This document shows, piece by piece, positions 9,691-22,009 of a stretch of 64,000 nt of DNA. Position 1 is the first letter of the stretch. Every line of letters starts with the position of its first letter. The translations under genes and the position numbers were made by a program. Under the pieces are notes generated by a model, which did not search any database, was not told where the DNA came from, and saw nothing but the letters and a program-made list of their open reading frames with translations. Source of the stretch: Meconema thalassinum (Eukaryota > Arthropoda > Insecta > Orthoptera > Tettigoniidae); contig OX336393.1 in NCBI GenBank assembly GCA_946902985.2, forward strand, positions 133,700,533 to 133,764,532, in the 5' to 3' direction.

Positions 9691-12600
9691 GTCATATTGT
9701 TATTCAATGAAATGCAGGTTTAACCCCGTTAACACCCCTTTAGAACCAGAATATCCAAAAATCCCTCCTTAGTAGACGTTTTCGACACACAACAAACATA
9801 TCCCCAAAATATCATTCTTCTAACTTTAATAATTTTGGTTGGTCGATGAGAGTGAACATCCAAAAATCCTTCCTTAGTGGACGTTTTTCTTCCAGAATTT
9901 CACCCCTCCCTATAGGCCCCTTAAATTGCACTTATGAAAAAACGGTCGAACAGCTATTTATTTATTTATTTATTTTTAAGCTGATTGATTTCCTCCGAGT
10001 TGCAAACTCCTCGCCTATGTCGTTTAAGAGATACATGCTCCGTTAGGAATCTTTCAACCCCCACTTTTCATCCCTTTCACCTCATAATATACACTACATC
10101 GAAAAACCATTAGACATGTGTCAGCTTATTTTTAATGATTAGTATATATGCCAAGTATCACATCCCCAAATGAAACCACTTGTGAGATATTGTTATTCAA
10201 TGAAATGCACGTTTACCCGCTTAACACCTCTTTAGAACCTGAATACCCAAAACTCTTTCCTTAGAGGACGTTTTCGACATACAACGAACGTATCCCCAAA
10301 AATTTCATGTTTGTAACATCAATAATTTTGGCTGGGCGATGATGAGTGAGTCAAAGGACATTTTCTTTCATTTATTTTTGATAATTTCACCCCTCACCAT
10401 GAAACCCTTAAATTGGATTTATGAAACAAACGGTCGAACACCTATTTACTTATTTAAAGCTGTTTTCCCCCAGAGTTTGATGAGTAAGTGAGTCAATCAG
10501 TAAGGACACTTTCTTTCCTGTTTTTTTTTTCAGAATTTCACCCCTCTCCGAGGGCCCCTTAAATTGGATTGATGAAAAAACGGTCGAACACCTATTTACT
10601 TGTATTGTAAGCTGTCTTTTCCGATGAATTTCAAACTTCTCGCCTATGTCGTTTCAGAGATACACGCTCCATTAAGAATCCCTCAACCCTCAATTTTCAC
10701 CCCTTTCACCTCATAATATGCACCACATCGATATACCCTTAGACATATGTCTGATTATTTTTAATGATTAGTTTATATACCGAATATCACATCCCCAAAG
10801 AAACAACTCATGAGATATCGTTATTCAATGAAATGCACGTTTACCCCCTTAACACCTCTTTAAAACCCGAATAAACAAAAATCATTCCTTAGTTGACGTT
10901 TTCGACATACAGCGAACATATTCACTAAATTTCATGTTTCCAACTTTAATAGTTTTCTCTGGGCGTGATGAGTGAGTGAGTCAGACATGACATTTTCTTT
11001 CAATTATTTTTACCAGAATTTCACCCCTCCCCATGGGCCCCTTAAATTGGATTAATGAAAAAACGCTTGAACACCTATTAACTTATTTTTAAGCTGTCTT
11101 TTTCCCCTGAGTTTGATGAGTGAGTGAGTTTGTCAGTCAGTTAGGACACTTTCTCTCCTTTTTTCCCCCTGAATTTCACCCCACCCCATTGGCCCCTTAA
11201 ATTAATTTATGAAAAAACGGTCGAACACCGATTTTCTTACTTTTTAAGCTGATTTTTTTCCCGCTGAGTTTCAAATTTCTCGCCTATATCGTTTAAGAGA
11301 GAGGCCTACACGCTCCGTTTGGAATCCTCCAACCCCCACTTTTCACCCCTTTCACCTCATAATAATACACCACATCGAAAAACCCTTAGACACATGTCTG
11401 CTTATTTTTAATGATTAATTTATAAGCCGAGTATCACATCTACAAATGAAACCACTCGTGAGATATTGTTATTCAATGAAATGCAGGTTTAAGCCCCTTA
11501 AGACCCCTTTAGAACCTGAATATCCAAAAATCCTCCCTTAGTGTACGGTTTTGACATACAACGAACATATCCCCGAAATGCCATGTTTCCAACTTCAATA
11601 TTTTTGGCTGCGCGATGATGAGTGAATGAGTCAGGGCATTTTCCTTCATTTTTTTTCTTCAGAATTTCACCCCTCCCGATGAACCCCTTCAATTTGATTG
11701 ATCAAAAAAACTGTCGAAAAGGTATTTACTTACTTTAAAGCAGTTTTTCCCCCTGAGTTTGATGAGTGAGTAAGTCAGTCAATCAGTTAGGACACTTTCT
11801 TTCCTGTTTTTTTTTTTTTTTTCAGAATTTCACCGCTCCCCATGGGCCCCTTAAATTGGGTTTATGAAAAAAAACGGTCAACACATATTTACTTATTTTT
11901 ATGCTGTTTTTCCCTGAGTTTCAAACTCCTCGCCTATGTCGTTTAAGAGATACACGCTCCGTTAGGAATCTTTCAATCCCCACTTTTCACCCCTTTCACC
12001 TCATATTATACACCACATCGAAAAACTCTCAGACACGTGTCTTCTTACTTTTTAATGATGAGTTTATATGCCCTGTATCACATCCCCCAATGAAACCAAT
12101 CGGGAGATATTGTTGTTCAATTAAATGCAGGTTTAACCCCCTTAAGACCCCTTTAGAACCTGAATATCCGAAAATCCTCCCTTAGTAGACGGTTTTGACA
12201 TACAATGAACATATCCCCAGACTGTCATGTTTCTAACGTCAATAATTTTGGCTGGGCGATGATGAGTGAGTGAGTGAGTGAGTGATTCAAGACATTTTCT
12301 TTCAATTTTCTTTTTTCAAAATTTCACCCCTCCCCATGAACCCCTTAAATTTCATTTATGAAAAAAAACTATCAAACAGCTATTTACTTACTTTATAGCA
12401 GTTTTCCCCCTGAGTTTGATGTGTGAGTGAGTCAGTCAATCAGTTAGGACACTTTCGTTCCTGTTCCCCCCCCCCCAGATTTCACCCCTCCCCATGGGCC
12501 CCTTAAATTGGATTTATGAAAAACCGGTCAAACACATATTTACTTCTTTTTATGTTGACTTTTTTCGCTGAGTTTCAAACTCCTCGCCTATGTCGTTTGA

Positions 12601-12960
12601 GAGATACACGCTCCGTTAGGAATCTTTCAATCCCCACTTTTCACCCCTTTCACCTCATAATATACACCACATCGAAAAACCCTCAGACACGTGTCTTCTT
12701 ATTTTTAATGATGAGTTTATATGCCGAGTGTCACATCCCCCAATGAAACCAATCGGGAGATATTGCTATTGAATGAAATGCATGTCTACCCCCTTTACAC
12801 CCCTTTAAAACCTGAATATCCAAAAATCCTCTCTTAGTGGGCATTTGCGGCCCTTGAGGAAGCTGCATACCAAATTTCATTCCAATCCGTTCGGTGGTTT
12901 CTGAGATTTCGTGATGAATGAATGAGTGAGTGAGTGAGTGAGTGGTATTTGACAAATATA
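9691..12960. repeat. Tandem array, period about 645 bp, about five units
   Basis: The landmark TATTGTTATTCAATGAAATG recurs near 9693, 10188, 10816, 11463, 12108 and 12764 (with small changes). The landmark TTTCACCTCATAATA recurs at roughly 632-651 bp steps. The first interval is shorter (about 495 bp). Each unit contains duplicated sub-blocks with AAACGGTCGAACACCTATTT and GATGAGTGAGTGAGTCAG. The open frames at 11901-12185 and 12516-12746 are the same repeat segment in two units, not genes. (GTGA)n tracts occur at 12265-12285 and 12920-12945. Confidence 0.88.
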
Positions 12961-13421
12961 TAGTAGACAGTGTCAAGTCTTTGTTATGCTAAACTCAGTT
13001 GACAGTGCTGTGTGACCACTTGAGTAACTAACGGGATTTCAAGTAAAGATCCTCATTTTCTATACCGGTAGTGCAGAGCGCATCCAGTCGGCCGTGTCTC
13101 GACTTGAGCTATGTTGCCATGGAAACTATCTGCCTTGCCATTCCTTCATGAGTATATTTTATCATTTGATTAGCCTGTGCTTGAGTGCAAAAGGGCCGAA
13201 ATCAGAAGAATGAGAAAGACTATCGAAAATTCATGTAGCCAGCGGTTCCTTCTGGGTCCTAAACTATGTGTATGCAAAATTTGGTTGAGATTGGTGGTAC
13301 GGTGTGATTTGTATACGGAACAGACCCACCCACCCACATACATGCATACATACATACATACATACGTACATACATACATACATACATACAGACAGACTTT
13401 CACTTTTATATATAAGATATA
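12961..13421. repeat. Repeat tail with CATA microsatellite
   Basis: GCAAAATTTGGTTGAGATTG at 13276 is followed by a (CATA)n tract at about 13335-13390, GACAGACTTTCACTTTTATA and TATAAGATATA. This is the right-end style of the dispersed repeat beginning at 9185. 12961-13270 has no other recognised feature. Confidence 0.55.
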
Positions 13422-13791
13422 CAGGGTGAACAAAAAATGCCGCACTTGGAGGTCGGCATGCGATTCCTCATTCAATTGCAAGACAAAAGGTTCAATAGCA
13501 AAATCGGATCGCGTGCTGTTTGAAAACACAAGTATGAAAACGAGAAGCTGGCAACACTGTCGCATCCTGCAGTGAATCGGAATGTACAGATAAAGCTCCG
13601 GCAGAGCGCCGAGTTCCTGCGAGCTGTTTTTGGTCGCGCTACATGTAGTTACAGCGATGACAGGGCCTCGTTTCTTAACATGCATTTCTGTTAAACCTGT
13701 TGGCCTAGGTTTTGCAACATACACTTTGGTCGTGAATTTCGTCGAGGAACCGCATGCCGACCTCCAAGTCCGGCATTTTTTGTTCACCCTG
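13422..13791. mobile_element. MITE with 48 bp terminal inverted repeats
   Basis: The left end 13422-13469 and right end 13744-13791 are inverted copies over 48 bp with two mismatches. They start CAGGGTGAACAAAAAATGCC. TA lies immediately outside both ends (13420-13421 and 13792-13793), consistent with a TA target duplication. At 370 bp it is too small to encode a transposase. The 205-codon minus-strand frame over 13170-13787 mostly translates the TIRs and the microsatellite and is not a gene. TA target and size suggest mobilisation by a Tc1/mariner-type transposase, not necessarily the one at 7373, whose TIRs differ. Confidence 0.92.
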
Positions 13792-13793
13792 TA

Positions 13794-14284
13794 TATATAT
13801 ATATGAAAGTATGTGTGTCAACTGTTAATTTGCAACACTAATAAACACTAAAAATCTAGCTTAGGCCTTTCAAACGGCGAATATTTTTTTAAATATCCTT
13901 TTAATATGCATGTATAAGACCCCTCCCCATCTGAAATAGAATGTACTTAATACACTGTGTACATAATATTAAGGTACGTACGCCTAAGTTTATTATGATA
14001 TTGTATCCTATGATATCCCACAAATAAGAATATAAGAAAGAAATAGAGGAAAGAATTGATACTGGGAGATAGTAAAAACAGACATCGAATTAAAACCCGT
14101 CAATCGTGGACAACAGACGACCTAAACTGGTGGAATAATAATATTCCGAGATATCTGACGACCAAGGAAAGGAAATAATCTTCTGGAATATGAGATACCA
14201 TGGGATATGCCTACGTGACTGATCCCTTTCCCAATCCGGTACCGTTGAAAACTCCAGAGATTTTCATAGATCGTGCCTATTTCA
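13794..14284. other. Unassigned AT-rich spacer
   Basis: No coding or repeat structure recognised. A (TA)n tract at 13792-13803 abuts the MITE. Confidence 0.5.
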
Positions 14285-15980
14285 ACTGATACACCAATGG
14301 CTGGAGTGTGGTCTGATATGGCGATTGAAGTGACATTGATGTGCGATCTGAAAAGTGAAGGGGGGCTAACACGAGGGAGAGGCATGAGTGATTCTGTGTT
14401 GGCGAAATGGTTGGAGGGGCTCGTACAGGTACAGCCATATGTTCTTCACTAAGCTTAGAGCAGTTTGCCGGCGTCCATTCTGTAAGTGGAGAACAGCATG
14501 TCAACTTTTGAGCATCACGAATGAGCAGGGATGACCAAGACAGAAGGAAGCAGCTTGCACAGTAGTTGGCTGATCACCCGCCCTTTGCTGTACGTGATTC
14601 TTTAATGTCCCTTTCAACCAGAGTAATAGTACCCAGCAACATCAACTGTTGCCAACGATTGGGAATCGGAACCCCTACAAAGGGGACTTTTGTTGGAAGT
14701 AACTTTGCAGAAATTAAGCAGTGTAAGAAAAACCCAGAAGTCCCTTTGCCTGCTATGAGCAACACTATCAAACTGGACAATGATGTAGTGGTGGTCGAGC
14801 CTTCAATGATTTTCCAGAAAACCTTAATTAACAAGAGAACTGAAGGGGATGTGGAGGAACTGCAGAAGTGTGAGTTAGCCCCATATCCCAGGACTCTTTT
14901 TGACAAAGGGATCTTGAGGAAAACGAAAAAATCCGCTCTCTACGATGCCTTTCCTTCCTGCAGTCAAATAACCAACCTGAAGATCTGTTTCGCGGTAATC
15001 GATGGTGGCTTTCTTCTTCATAGAGTAAAGTGGAACGACACTAGCTTCGCCTTTATCTGCAACCAATATGTGTCTTACGTTATCAACCATTACTGTAACA
15101 ACTCTGCTGTTGTGTTTGACGTTGATGAAGACACAAGTTCCACGAAAAGAGGAGAACAACATCGAAGAGCATCAAGTAAAATATCAGTGAAACAGACTTT
15201 GATGAGAACATGGTGGCTACTGCTAAGCAGGAAAACTTCCTTTCCAACGAATAGAACAAAATTAAGCTGATAACTATGTTAGCGCAGGCCTGGGATGCAA
15301 AATGTATACAATTCACCATAGCCAAAGGAGACGCTGACTGCAGCATTGTCAGGCGTGGATTACAAAATACCCCTCATTCAACTGTGGTGGTAGTTGTCGA
15401 GGACGTAGACCTGCTCGTCTTACTCATGGCACTCACACCACGAGACATGAATGTCCTTTTCCTGGAGCCTGGACGAGGCAACACAGATGACAGACTGTAC
15501 TCCTCCCAACAACTTCAGGCCTTGCCATTCTGCCAATACATTCTATTAATCCATGGCTTCACTGGATGTGATACCACCCCGCTAACTTTGGGAAAAGTAA
15601 AGCAAATCAAATGTTTGGAATGGTATCCTAACGAAACCGAAAGCATCGCTGAAGTTTTTATGGCTCCACGTCCACGCCAGAAGACATCAATGAAGCTAGG
15701 GAACAAAATATGTTCCTACTGCTGTATCCGACACCACTCCATGAGTATGACCTCAATTATCACAGGTACATTTCATTTTGTGTTGCATGTACTAACTTCG
15801 TTGAAGCATGCTGTTTGATAAATAAATATTCTATTGTCTTATGTTCTATTCACACGTAGAAGTGCTTCGTCAAATCGTCTGCCATGATGAAAGCAAACTT
15901 GTCTTCATTGCCACCTACCTGCTCTATATAACTCGTGCAGTGTGTTTCTACAGGTTCAACACAACAAATTGTTATTGAAC
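14285..15980 (+). pseudogene. Decayed transposon-associated gene with XPG/FEN-like motifs
   Basis: The protein can be followed through several broken frames. 14285-14449 gives GVWSDMAIEVTLM and GGLTRGRGMSDSVL. After a shift, about 14454-14510 gives EQFAGVHSVSGEQHVNF. From 14566 a 235-codon stretch starts LADHPPFAVRDSLMSLSTRV, preceded by an in-frame TAG at 14563. A frameshift follows near 15190 and a TAG at 15252-15254. The 15276-15818 stretch carries GDADCSIV (15327), EDVDLLVLL (15399) and GFTGCDTT (15555). Remnants LPPTCSI and VFLQVQHN occur at about 15905-15975. The acidic D-A-D, ED.D and GCD motifs resemble the XPG-I and FEN/PIN nuclease core, an inference from motif shape. Similar multi-copy proteins occur in arthropods as I recall, with unknown function. 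At least two stops and three frame breaks make it a pseudogene. Confidence 0.75.
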
Positions 15981-16265
15981 ATCAAATTTGTCCAGCAAGT
16001 GCATTTATTTTTATTTTAAGAGAGTAACAGTGCTGTTAATTAAAAAAACAAAAAATGTCACTTATAACTTACATTTTTTTAAAGAATATAAACAACGAAA
16101 TATAACAAACTTTTCAGAACATATATATACTCCGATGGGCTGGACTGCAAATTATTAGATCTTGATTATGTTTTCATTCCCATAAAAACGAAACTGTTTA
16201 CCGACATTTTGGGCTTCCCCAAAACATACTCATATATACTCCACTGCGTTCATATACTTTCTAGG
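15981..16265. other. AT-rich spacer
   Basis: No gene or clear repeat. It contains A/T runs and TATATATA-like tracts leading into the right inverted-repeat arm. Confidence 0.5.
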
Positions 16266-16583
16266 TATATATTATTAGTTATATGGTTGATAATACCATC
16301 TATGTTTACATAATCAATTAATAACGTGATACAGAGAGTTAAAGCCGTTGAAAATGGAAGTAAAATAATGAGCAGTTGACTAGCAAAATCTCGAAACCAA
16401 CCCCGTTAAGTCAAAACGCTCTAACGTTTGACTGGTCGAAGATAAATTAGCATAAGTCCATATATTCTGGAAGGAAATTTAATGTTCTAAAACTTCCTTC
16501 CCCACGAGTTTCCCGTAAAATGGAAGGCAAACGGATTGGACGGGCAAGTTAGACGAGAAATTTGAGGCGCTTCGCATTTTTCT
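16266..16583 (-). repeat. Right arm of inverted repeat pair
   Basis: Reverse complement of 8864-9180 with scattered differences. Its outer edge lies within about five bases of the first unit of the large array (16588), so the array begins exactly where this older repeat ends. Confidence 0.88.
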
Positions 16584-16587
16584 GCAA

Positions 16588-18932
16588 ATCTCTTATATAT
16601 AATCCAAAGTGGACTCATCACCGCAGGGCTCAAACCACTAGACCTAGAAAGCTGAAATTTTGCATGTTGGTTGATCCGAGCATGTAGAGGCTCACTAAGA
16701 AACGGTTTTTGAAAATTCAATTTGTAAGTGACTTTCTTCGGCCCTTTGGCATTGACAATTCAAAATTGACTCATCGACGCAGGGCTCAAACCACTAGACC
16801 TAGAAAGCTGAAATTTTGCATGTTGGTTGATCCGAGTATGTAGAGGCCCACTCAGAAACGGTTTTTGAAAATTCAATTTGTAAGTGACTTTTTTCGGCCC
16901 TTTGGCACTGAGCAAGGACAGTCGGTACAAAGTTCGGATTTAGGTCATTTTAAGCTGCCAGATACGAGAAACAATACTCGGAGGTCCTGTGGGGACCCCG
17001 AAACACACTTTTTAAGTTCATAAAATGAACGGTTTCGGAGATATTCCCAAATAACTGTGTTCCCTCTGAGAAACTGATCAACGTTACTATGGCAACCGCT
17101 GAAATTTCGCAGACCGGGGAGAGTTTTCTGGCAATATCTCGAAAAACGTTCGATTTTGGGCCTTAAAACGCTGGGTTCGGAGTCTCATCTCTTATATATA
17201 ATCCAAAATTGACTCATCACCGCAGGGCTCAAACCACTAGACCTAGAAAGCTGAAATTTTGCATGTTGGTTGATCCGAGTATGTAGAGGCTCACTGCGAT
17301 ACGGTTATTGAAAATTCAATTTGTATGTGACTTTTTTAGGCCCTTTGGCATTGACCATCCAAAATTGACACATCGACGCAGGGCTCAAACCACTAGACTT
17401 AGAAAGCTGAAATTTTGCATGTTGGTTGATCAGAGTATGTAGAGGCCCACTAAGAAACGGTTTTTGAAAATTCAATTTGTAAGTGACTTTTTTCGGCCCT
17501 TTGGCACTGAGCAAGGACAGTCGGTACAAAGTTCGGATTTAGCTCATTTTAAGCCGCCAGATACGAGAATCAATACTCGGAGGTCCTGTATGGACCCCGA
17601 TACACACTTCGAAGTGGAAACCACGAACATTGCTCCTCACATTGATACGCGCAAAAAGAGCTATAATCCATGTTTCTACGAGCAAATCGACTTGGAAAGT
17701 CTCATCTCTTATATATAATCCAAAATTGACTCATCACCGCAAGGCTCAAACCACTAGACCTAGAAAGCTGAAATTTTGCATGTTGGTTGATCCGAGTATG
17801 TAGAGGCCCACTAAGAAACGGTTTTTGAAAATTCAATTTGTAAGTGACCTTTTTCGGCCCTTTGGCACTGAGCAAGGACAGTCGGTACAAAGTTCGGATT
17901 TAGCTCATTTTAAGCCGCCAGATATGAGAAACAATACTCGGAGGTCCTGTGGGGACCCCGATACACACTTTTTAAGTTCCTAAAATGAACGGTTTCGGTG
18001 ATATTCCCAAATAACTGTGTTCCCTCTGAGAAACAGATCAACGTTACTATGGCAACCGCTGAAATTTCGCAGACCGGGGATAGTTTTCTGGCAATATCTC
18101 GAAAACCGTTAGTTTTAGGGCCTTAAAACGCTGGGTTCGTTTCCCCACGAACATTGCTCCTCACATTGATACGCGCAAAAAGAGCTATAATCCATATTTC
18201 TACGAGCAAATCGACTTGGAAAGTCTCATCTCTTATATATAATCCAAAATTGACTCATCACCGCAGGGCTCAAACCTCTAGACCTAGAAAGCTGAAATTT
18301 TGCATGTTGGTTGATCCGAGTATGTAGAGGCTCATTAAGAAACGGTTTGTAAAATACAATTTGTAAGTGACTCTTTTCGGCCCTTTGGCATTGACAATTC
18401 AAAATTGACTCATCGACGCAGGGCTCAAACCACTAGACATAGAAAGCTGAAATTTTGTATGTTGGTTGATCCGAGTATGTAGAGGTCCACTAGGAAACGG
18501 TTTTTGAAAATTCAATTTGTAGTGACTTTTTTCGGCCCTTTGGCACTGAGCAAGGACAGTCGGTACAAAGTTCGGATTTAGCTCATTTTAAGCCGCCAGA
18601 TACGAGAAACAATACTCGGAGGTCCTGTAGGGACCCCGATACACACTTTTTAAGTTCCTAAAATGAACGGTTTCGGAGATATTCCCAAATAACTGTGTTC
18701 CCTCTGAGAAACAGATCAACGTTACTATGGCAACCGCTGAAATTTCGCAGACCGGGGATAGTTTTCTGGCAATATCTAGAAAACCGTTCGTTTTTGGGCC
18801 TTAAAACGCTGGGTTCGTTTCCCACTTCTTTGAAGTGGAATCCACGAACATTGCTCCTCACATTGATACGCGCAAACAGAGCTATAATCCATATTTCTAC
18901 GAGCAAAGCGACTTGGAAGGTCTCATCTCTTA
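16588..18932. repeat. Array segment 1 (left edge)
   Basis: Unit starts lie near 16588, 17192, 17704 and 18230. The first unit has a private GTGGACTC in place of TTGACTC and its B lacks the 3' part, jumping from GCTGGGTTCGG to AGTCTCATC. Edge units in tandem arrays are commonly the most diverged. Confidence 0.9.
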
Positions 18933-19569
18933 AGGTACGTCCACACCAAGATGTTTTCGTTAACTATGTTAATGAACATGAACATTGTTCATGAACATTT
19001 TTGACTGTTCATAAACAAAATAGCGTGTTCGTTAACTTTTCGAGCATGTTCATGAACAAAATCTCTTTAACTTTTGTGAATGAAACTTTTCATTAACTTT
19101 TCGTGTTTTCGTTAACATTTTGGTTTGCGCATGCGCAAAGACGCAATTAAGGTTGTAAATTCGTAGCGCGGAATACGATGCTCTTTTATTTCTCTAAAAA
19201 TCGACTATCGAATCGCAAGCGACTCGTATATTACACGGAATTATGAAATACCAGGAAGCACACAAGAATATTAATTAACTTAATTCTAAACGCCTTTCCA
19301 ATATTTTTCTTTTCCACACCTTGCGTCTGCGCTTTTCTGTAATTTTGTACTCACTAAAATAATGAAAGATGCAGCTGTAAGTACTTTCTTCTTCCTGGCC
19401 CTATCCATTATATCCTCACAAACAGTTCATTAAATGTTGAAGATGTTTGTTAACAAAAGTTTATTTGGTGTGGACTTAATGTTGAAGAAGTTTGTTAACA
19501 AATGTTTAGTAAACATGTTGAGAAATGTTTTCATTAACATTGTTCATTAACATTGGTGTGGACTAGCCT
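18933..19569. mobile_element. TTA-flanked MITE, copy 1 (637 bp)
   Basis: The element begins AGGTACGTCCACACCAA and ends with the inverse of AGGCTAGTCCACACCAA (14 of 17 matching). TTA lies outside both ends (18930-18932, 19570-19572). Subterminal sequence is packed with GTTAATGAAC, GTTCATGAAC and GTTAAC. There is no transposase. The 3 bp TTA target fits PIF/Harbinger-type MITEs. This copy has the shortest right subterminal repeat cluster. Confidence 0.9.
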
Positions 19570-22009
19570 TTATATATAATCCAAAATTGACTCATCGACG
19601 CAGGGCTCAAACCACTAGACCTAGAAAGCTGAAATTTTGCATGTTGGTTGATCCGAGTATGTAGAGGCTCACTAAGAAACGGTTTTTGAAAATTCAATTT
19701 GTAAGTGACTTTTTTCGGCCCTTTGGCATTGACAATTCAAAATTGACTCATCGACGCAGGGCTCAAACCACTAGACCTAGAAAGCTGAAATTTTGCATGT
19801 TGGTTGATCCGAGTATGTAGAGGCCCACTCAGAAACGGTTTTTGAAAATTCAATTTGTAAGTGACTTTTTTCGGCCCTTTGGCACTGAGCAAGGACAGTC
19901 GGTACAAAGTTCGGATTTAGGTCATTTTAAGCTGCCAGATACGAGAAACAATACTCGGAGGTCCTGTAGGGACCCCGAAACACACCTTTAAGTTAATAAG
20001 ATGAACGGTTTCGGAGATATTCCCAAATAACTGTGTTCTCTCTGAGAAACAGATCAACGTTACTATGGCAACCGCTGAAATTTCGCAGACCGGGGATAGT
20101 TTTCTGGCAATATCTCGAAAACCGTTCGTTTTTGGGCCTTAAAACGCTGGGTTCGTTTCCCACTTCTTCGAAGTGGAAACCACGAACATTGCTCCTCACT
20201 TTGATACGCGCAAAAAGAGCTATAATCCGTATTTCTACGAGCAAATCGACTTGGAAAGTCTCATCTCTTATATATAATCCAAAATTGGCTCATCACCGCA
20301 GGGCTCAAACCACTAGACCTAGAAAGCTGAAATTTTGCATGTTGGTTGATCCGAGTATGTAGAGGCTCACTGCGATACGGTTATTGAAAAATCAATTTGT
20401 AAGTGACTTCTTTCGGCCCTTCGGCATTGACAATTCAAAATTGACTCATCGACGCAGGGCTCAAAACTCTACACCTAGAAAGCTGAAATTTTGCATGTTG
20501 GTTGAGCCGAGTATGTAGAGGCTCACTAAGAAACGGTCTTTGAAAATTCAGTTTGTATGTGACTTTTTTTGGCCCTTTGGCATTGACCATCCAATATTGA
20601 CTCATCGACGCAGGGCTCAAACCACTAGACCTAGAAAGCTGAAATTTTGCATGTTGGTTGATCCGGGTATGTAGAGGCCCACTAAGAAACGGTTTTTGAA
20701 AATTCAATTTGTAAGTGACTTTTTTCGGCCCTTTGGCACTGAGCAAGGACAGTCGGTACAAAGTTCGGATTTAGCTCATTTTAAGCCGCCAGATACGAGA
20801 ATCAATACTCGGAGGTCCTGTATGGACCCCGATACACACATCGAAGTGGAAACCACGAACATTGCTCCTCACTTTGATACGCGCAAAAAGAGCTATAATC
20901 CATGTTTCTACGACCAAATCGACTTGGAAATTCTCATCTCTTATATATAATCCAAAATTGACTCATCACCGCAAGGCTCAAACCACTAGACCTAGAAAGC
21001 TGAAATTTTGCATGTTGGTTGATCCGAGTATGTAGAGGCCCACTAAGAAACGGTTTTTGAAAATTCAATTTGTAAGTGACCTTTTTCGGCCCTTTGGCAC
21101 TGAGCAAGGACAGTCGGTACAAAGTTCGGATTTAGCTCATTTTAAGCCGCCAGATACGAGAAACAATACTCGGAGGTCCTGTGGGGACCCCGATACACAC
21201 TTTTTAAGTTCCTAAAATGAACGGTTTCGGAGATATTCCCAAATAACTGTGTTCCCTCTGAGAAACAGATCAACGTTACTATGGCAACCGCTGAAATTTC
21301 GCAGACCGGGGATAGTTTTCTGGCAATATCTCGAAAACCGTTAGTTTTAGGGCCTTAAAACGCTGGGTTCGTTTCCCCACGAACATTGCTCCTCACATTG
21401 ATACGCGCAAAAAGAGCTATAATCCATATTTCTACGAGCAAATCGACTTGGAAAGTCTCATCTCTTATATATAATCCAAAATTGACTCATCACCGCAGGG
21501 CTCAAACCTCTAGACCTAGAAAGCTGAAATTTTGCATGTTGATTGATCCGAGTATGTAGAGGTCCACTAAGAAACGGTTTTTGAAAATTCAATTTGTAAG
21601 TGACTTTTTTCGGCCCTTTGGCACTGAGCAAGGACAGACGGTACAAAGTTCGGATTTAGCTCATTTTAAGCCGCCAGATACGAGAAACAATACTCGGAGG
21701 TCCTGTAGGGACCCCGATACACACTTTTTAAGTTCCTAAAATGAACGGTTTCGGAGATATTCCCAAATAACTGTGTTCCCTCTGAGAAACAGATCAACGT
21801 TTCTATGGCAACCGCTGAAATTTCGCAGACCGGGGATAGTTTTCTGGCAATATCTAGAAAACCGTTCGTTTTGGGCCTTAAAACGCTGGGTTCGTTTCCC
21901 ACTTCTTTGAAGTGGAATCCACGAACATTGCTCCTCACATTGATACGCGCAAAAAGAGCTATAATCCATATTTCTACGAGCAAAGCGACTTGGAAGGTCT
22001 CATCTCTTA
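19570..22009. repeat. Array segment 2
   Basis: Unit starts lie near 19570, 20268, 20940 and 21468. The unit at 20268-20940 has three A modules before a shortened B, an arrangement repeated at 39950-40625. The B at 19980 carries the private wording ACACACCTTTAAGTTAATAA, shared with about 35310. Confidence 0.9.

Noticed and set aside
12900..13400. Telomeric repeat
   Set aside because: The tracts are GTGA and CATA microsatellites. No TTAGG-type arthropod telomere array is present.
13170..13787. 205-codon minus-strand open frame
   Set aside because: It translates MITE TIRs and the CATA microsatellite (VCMYVCTYVCMYVC), so it is low-complexity and not a gene.
14574..14906. Minus-strand open frames across 14122-15346
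   Set aside because: They are antisense shadows of the plus-strand XPG-like pseudogene and show no recognisable motif of their own.
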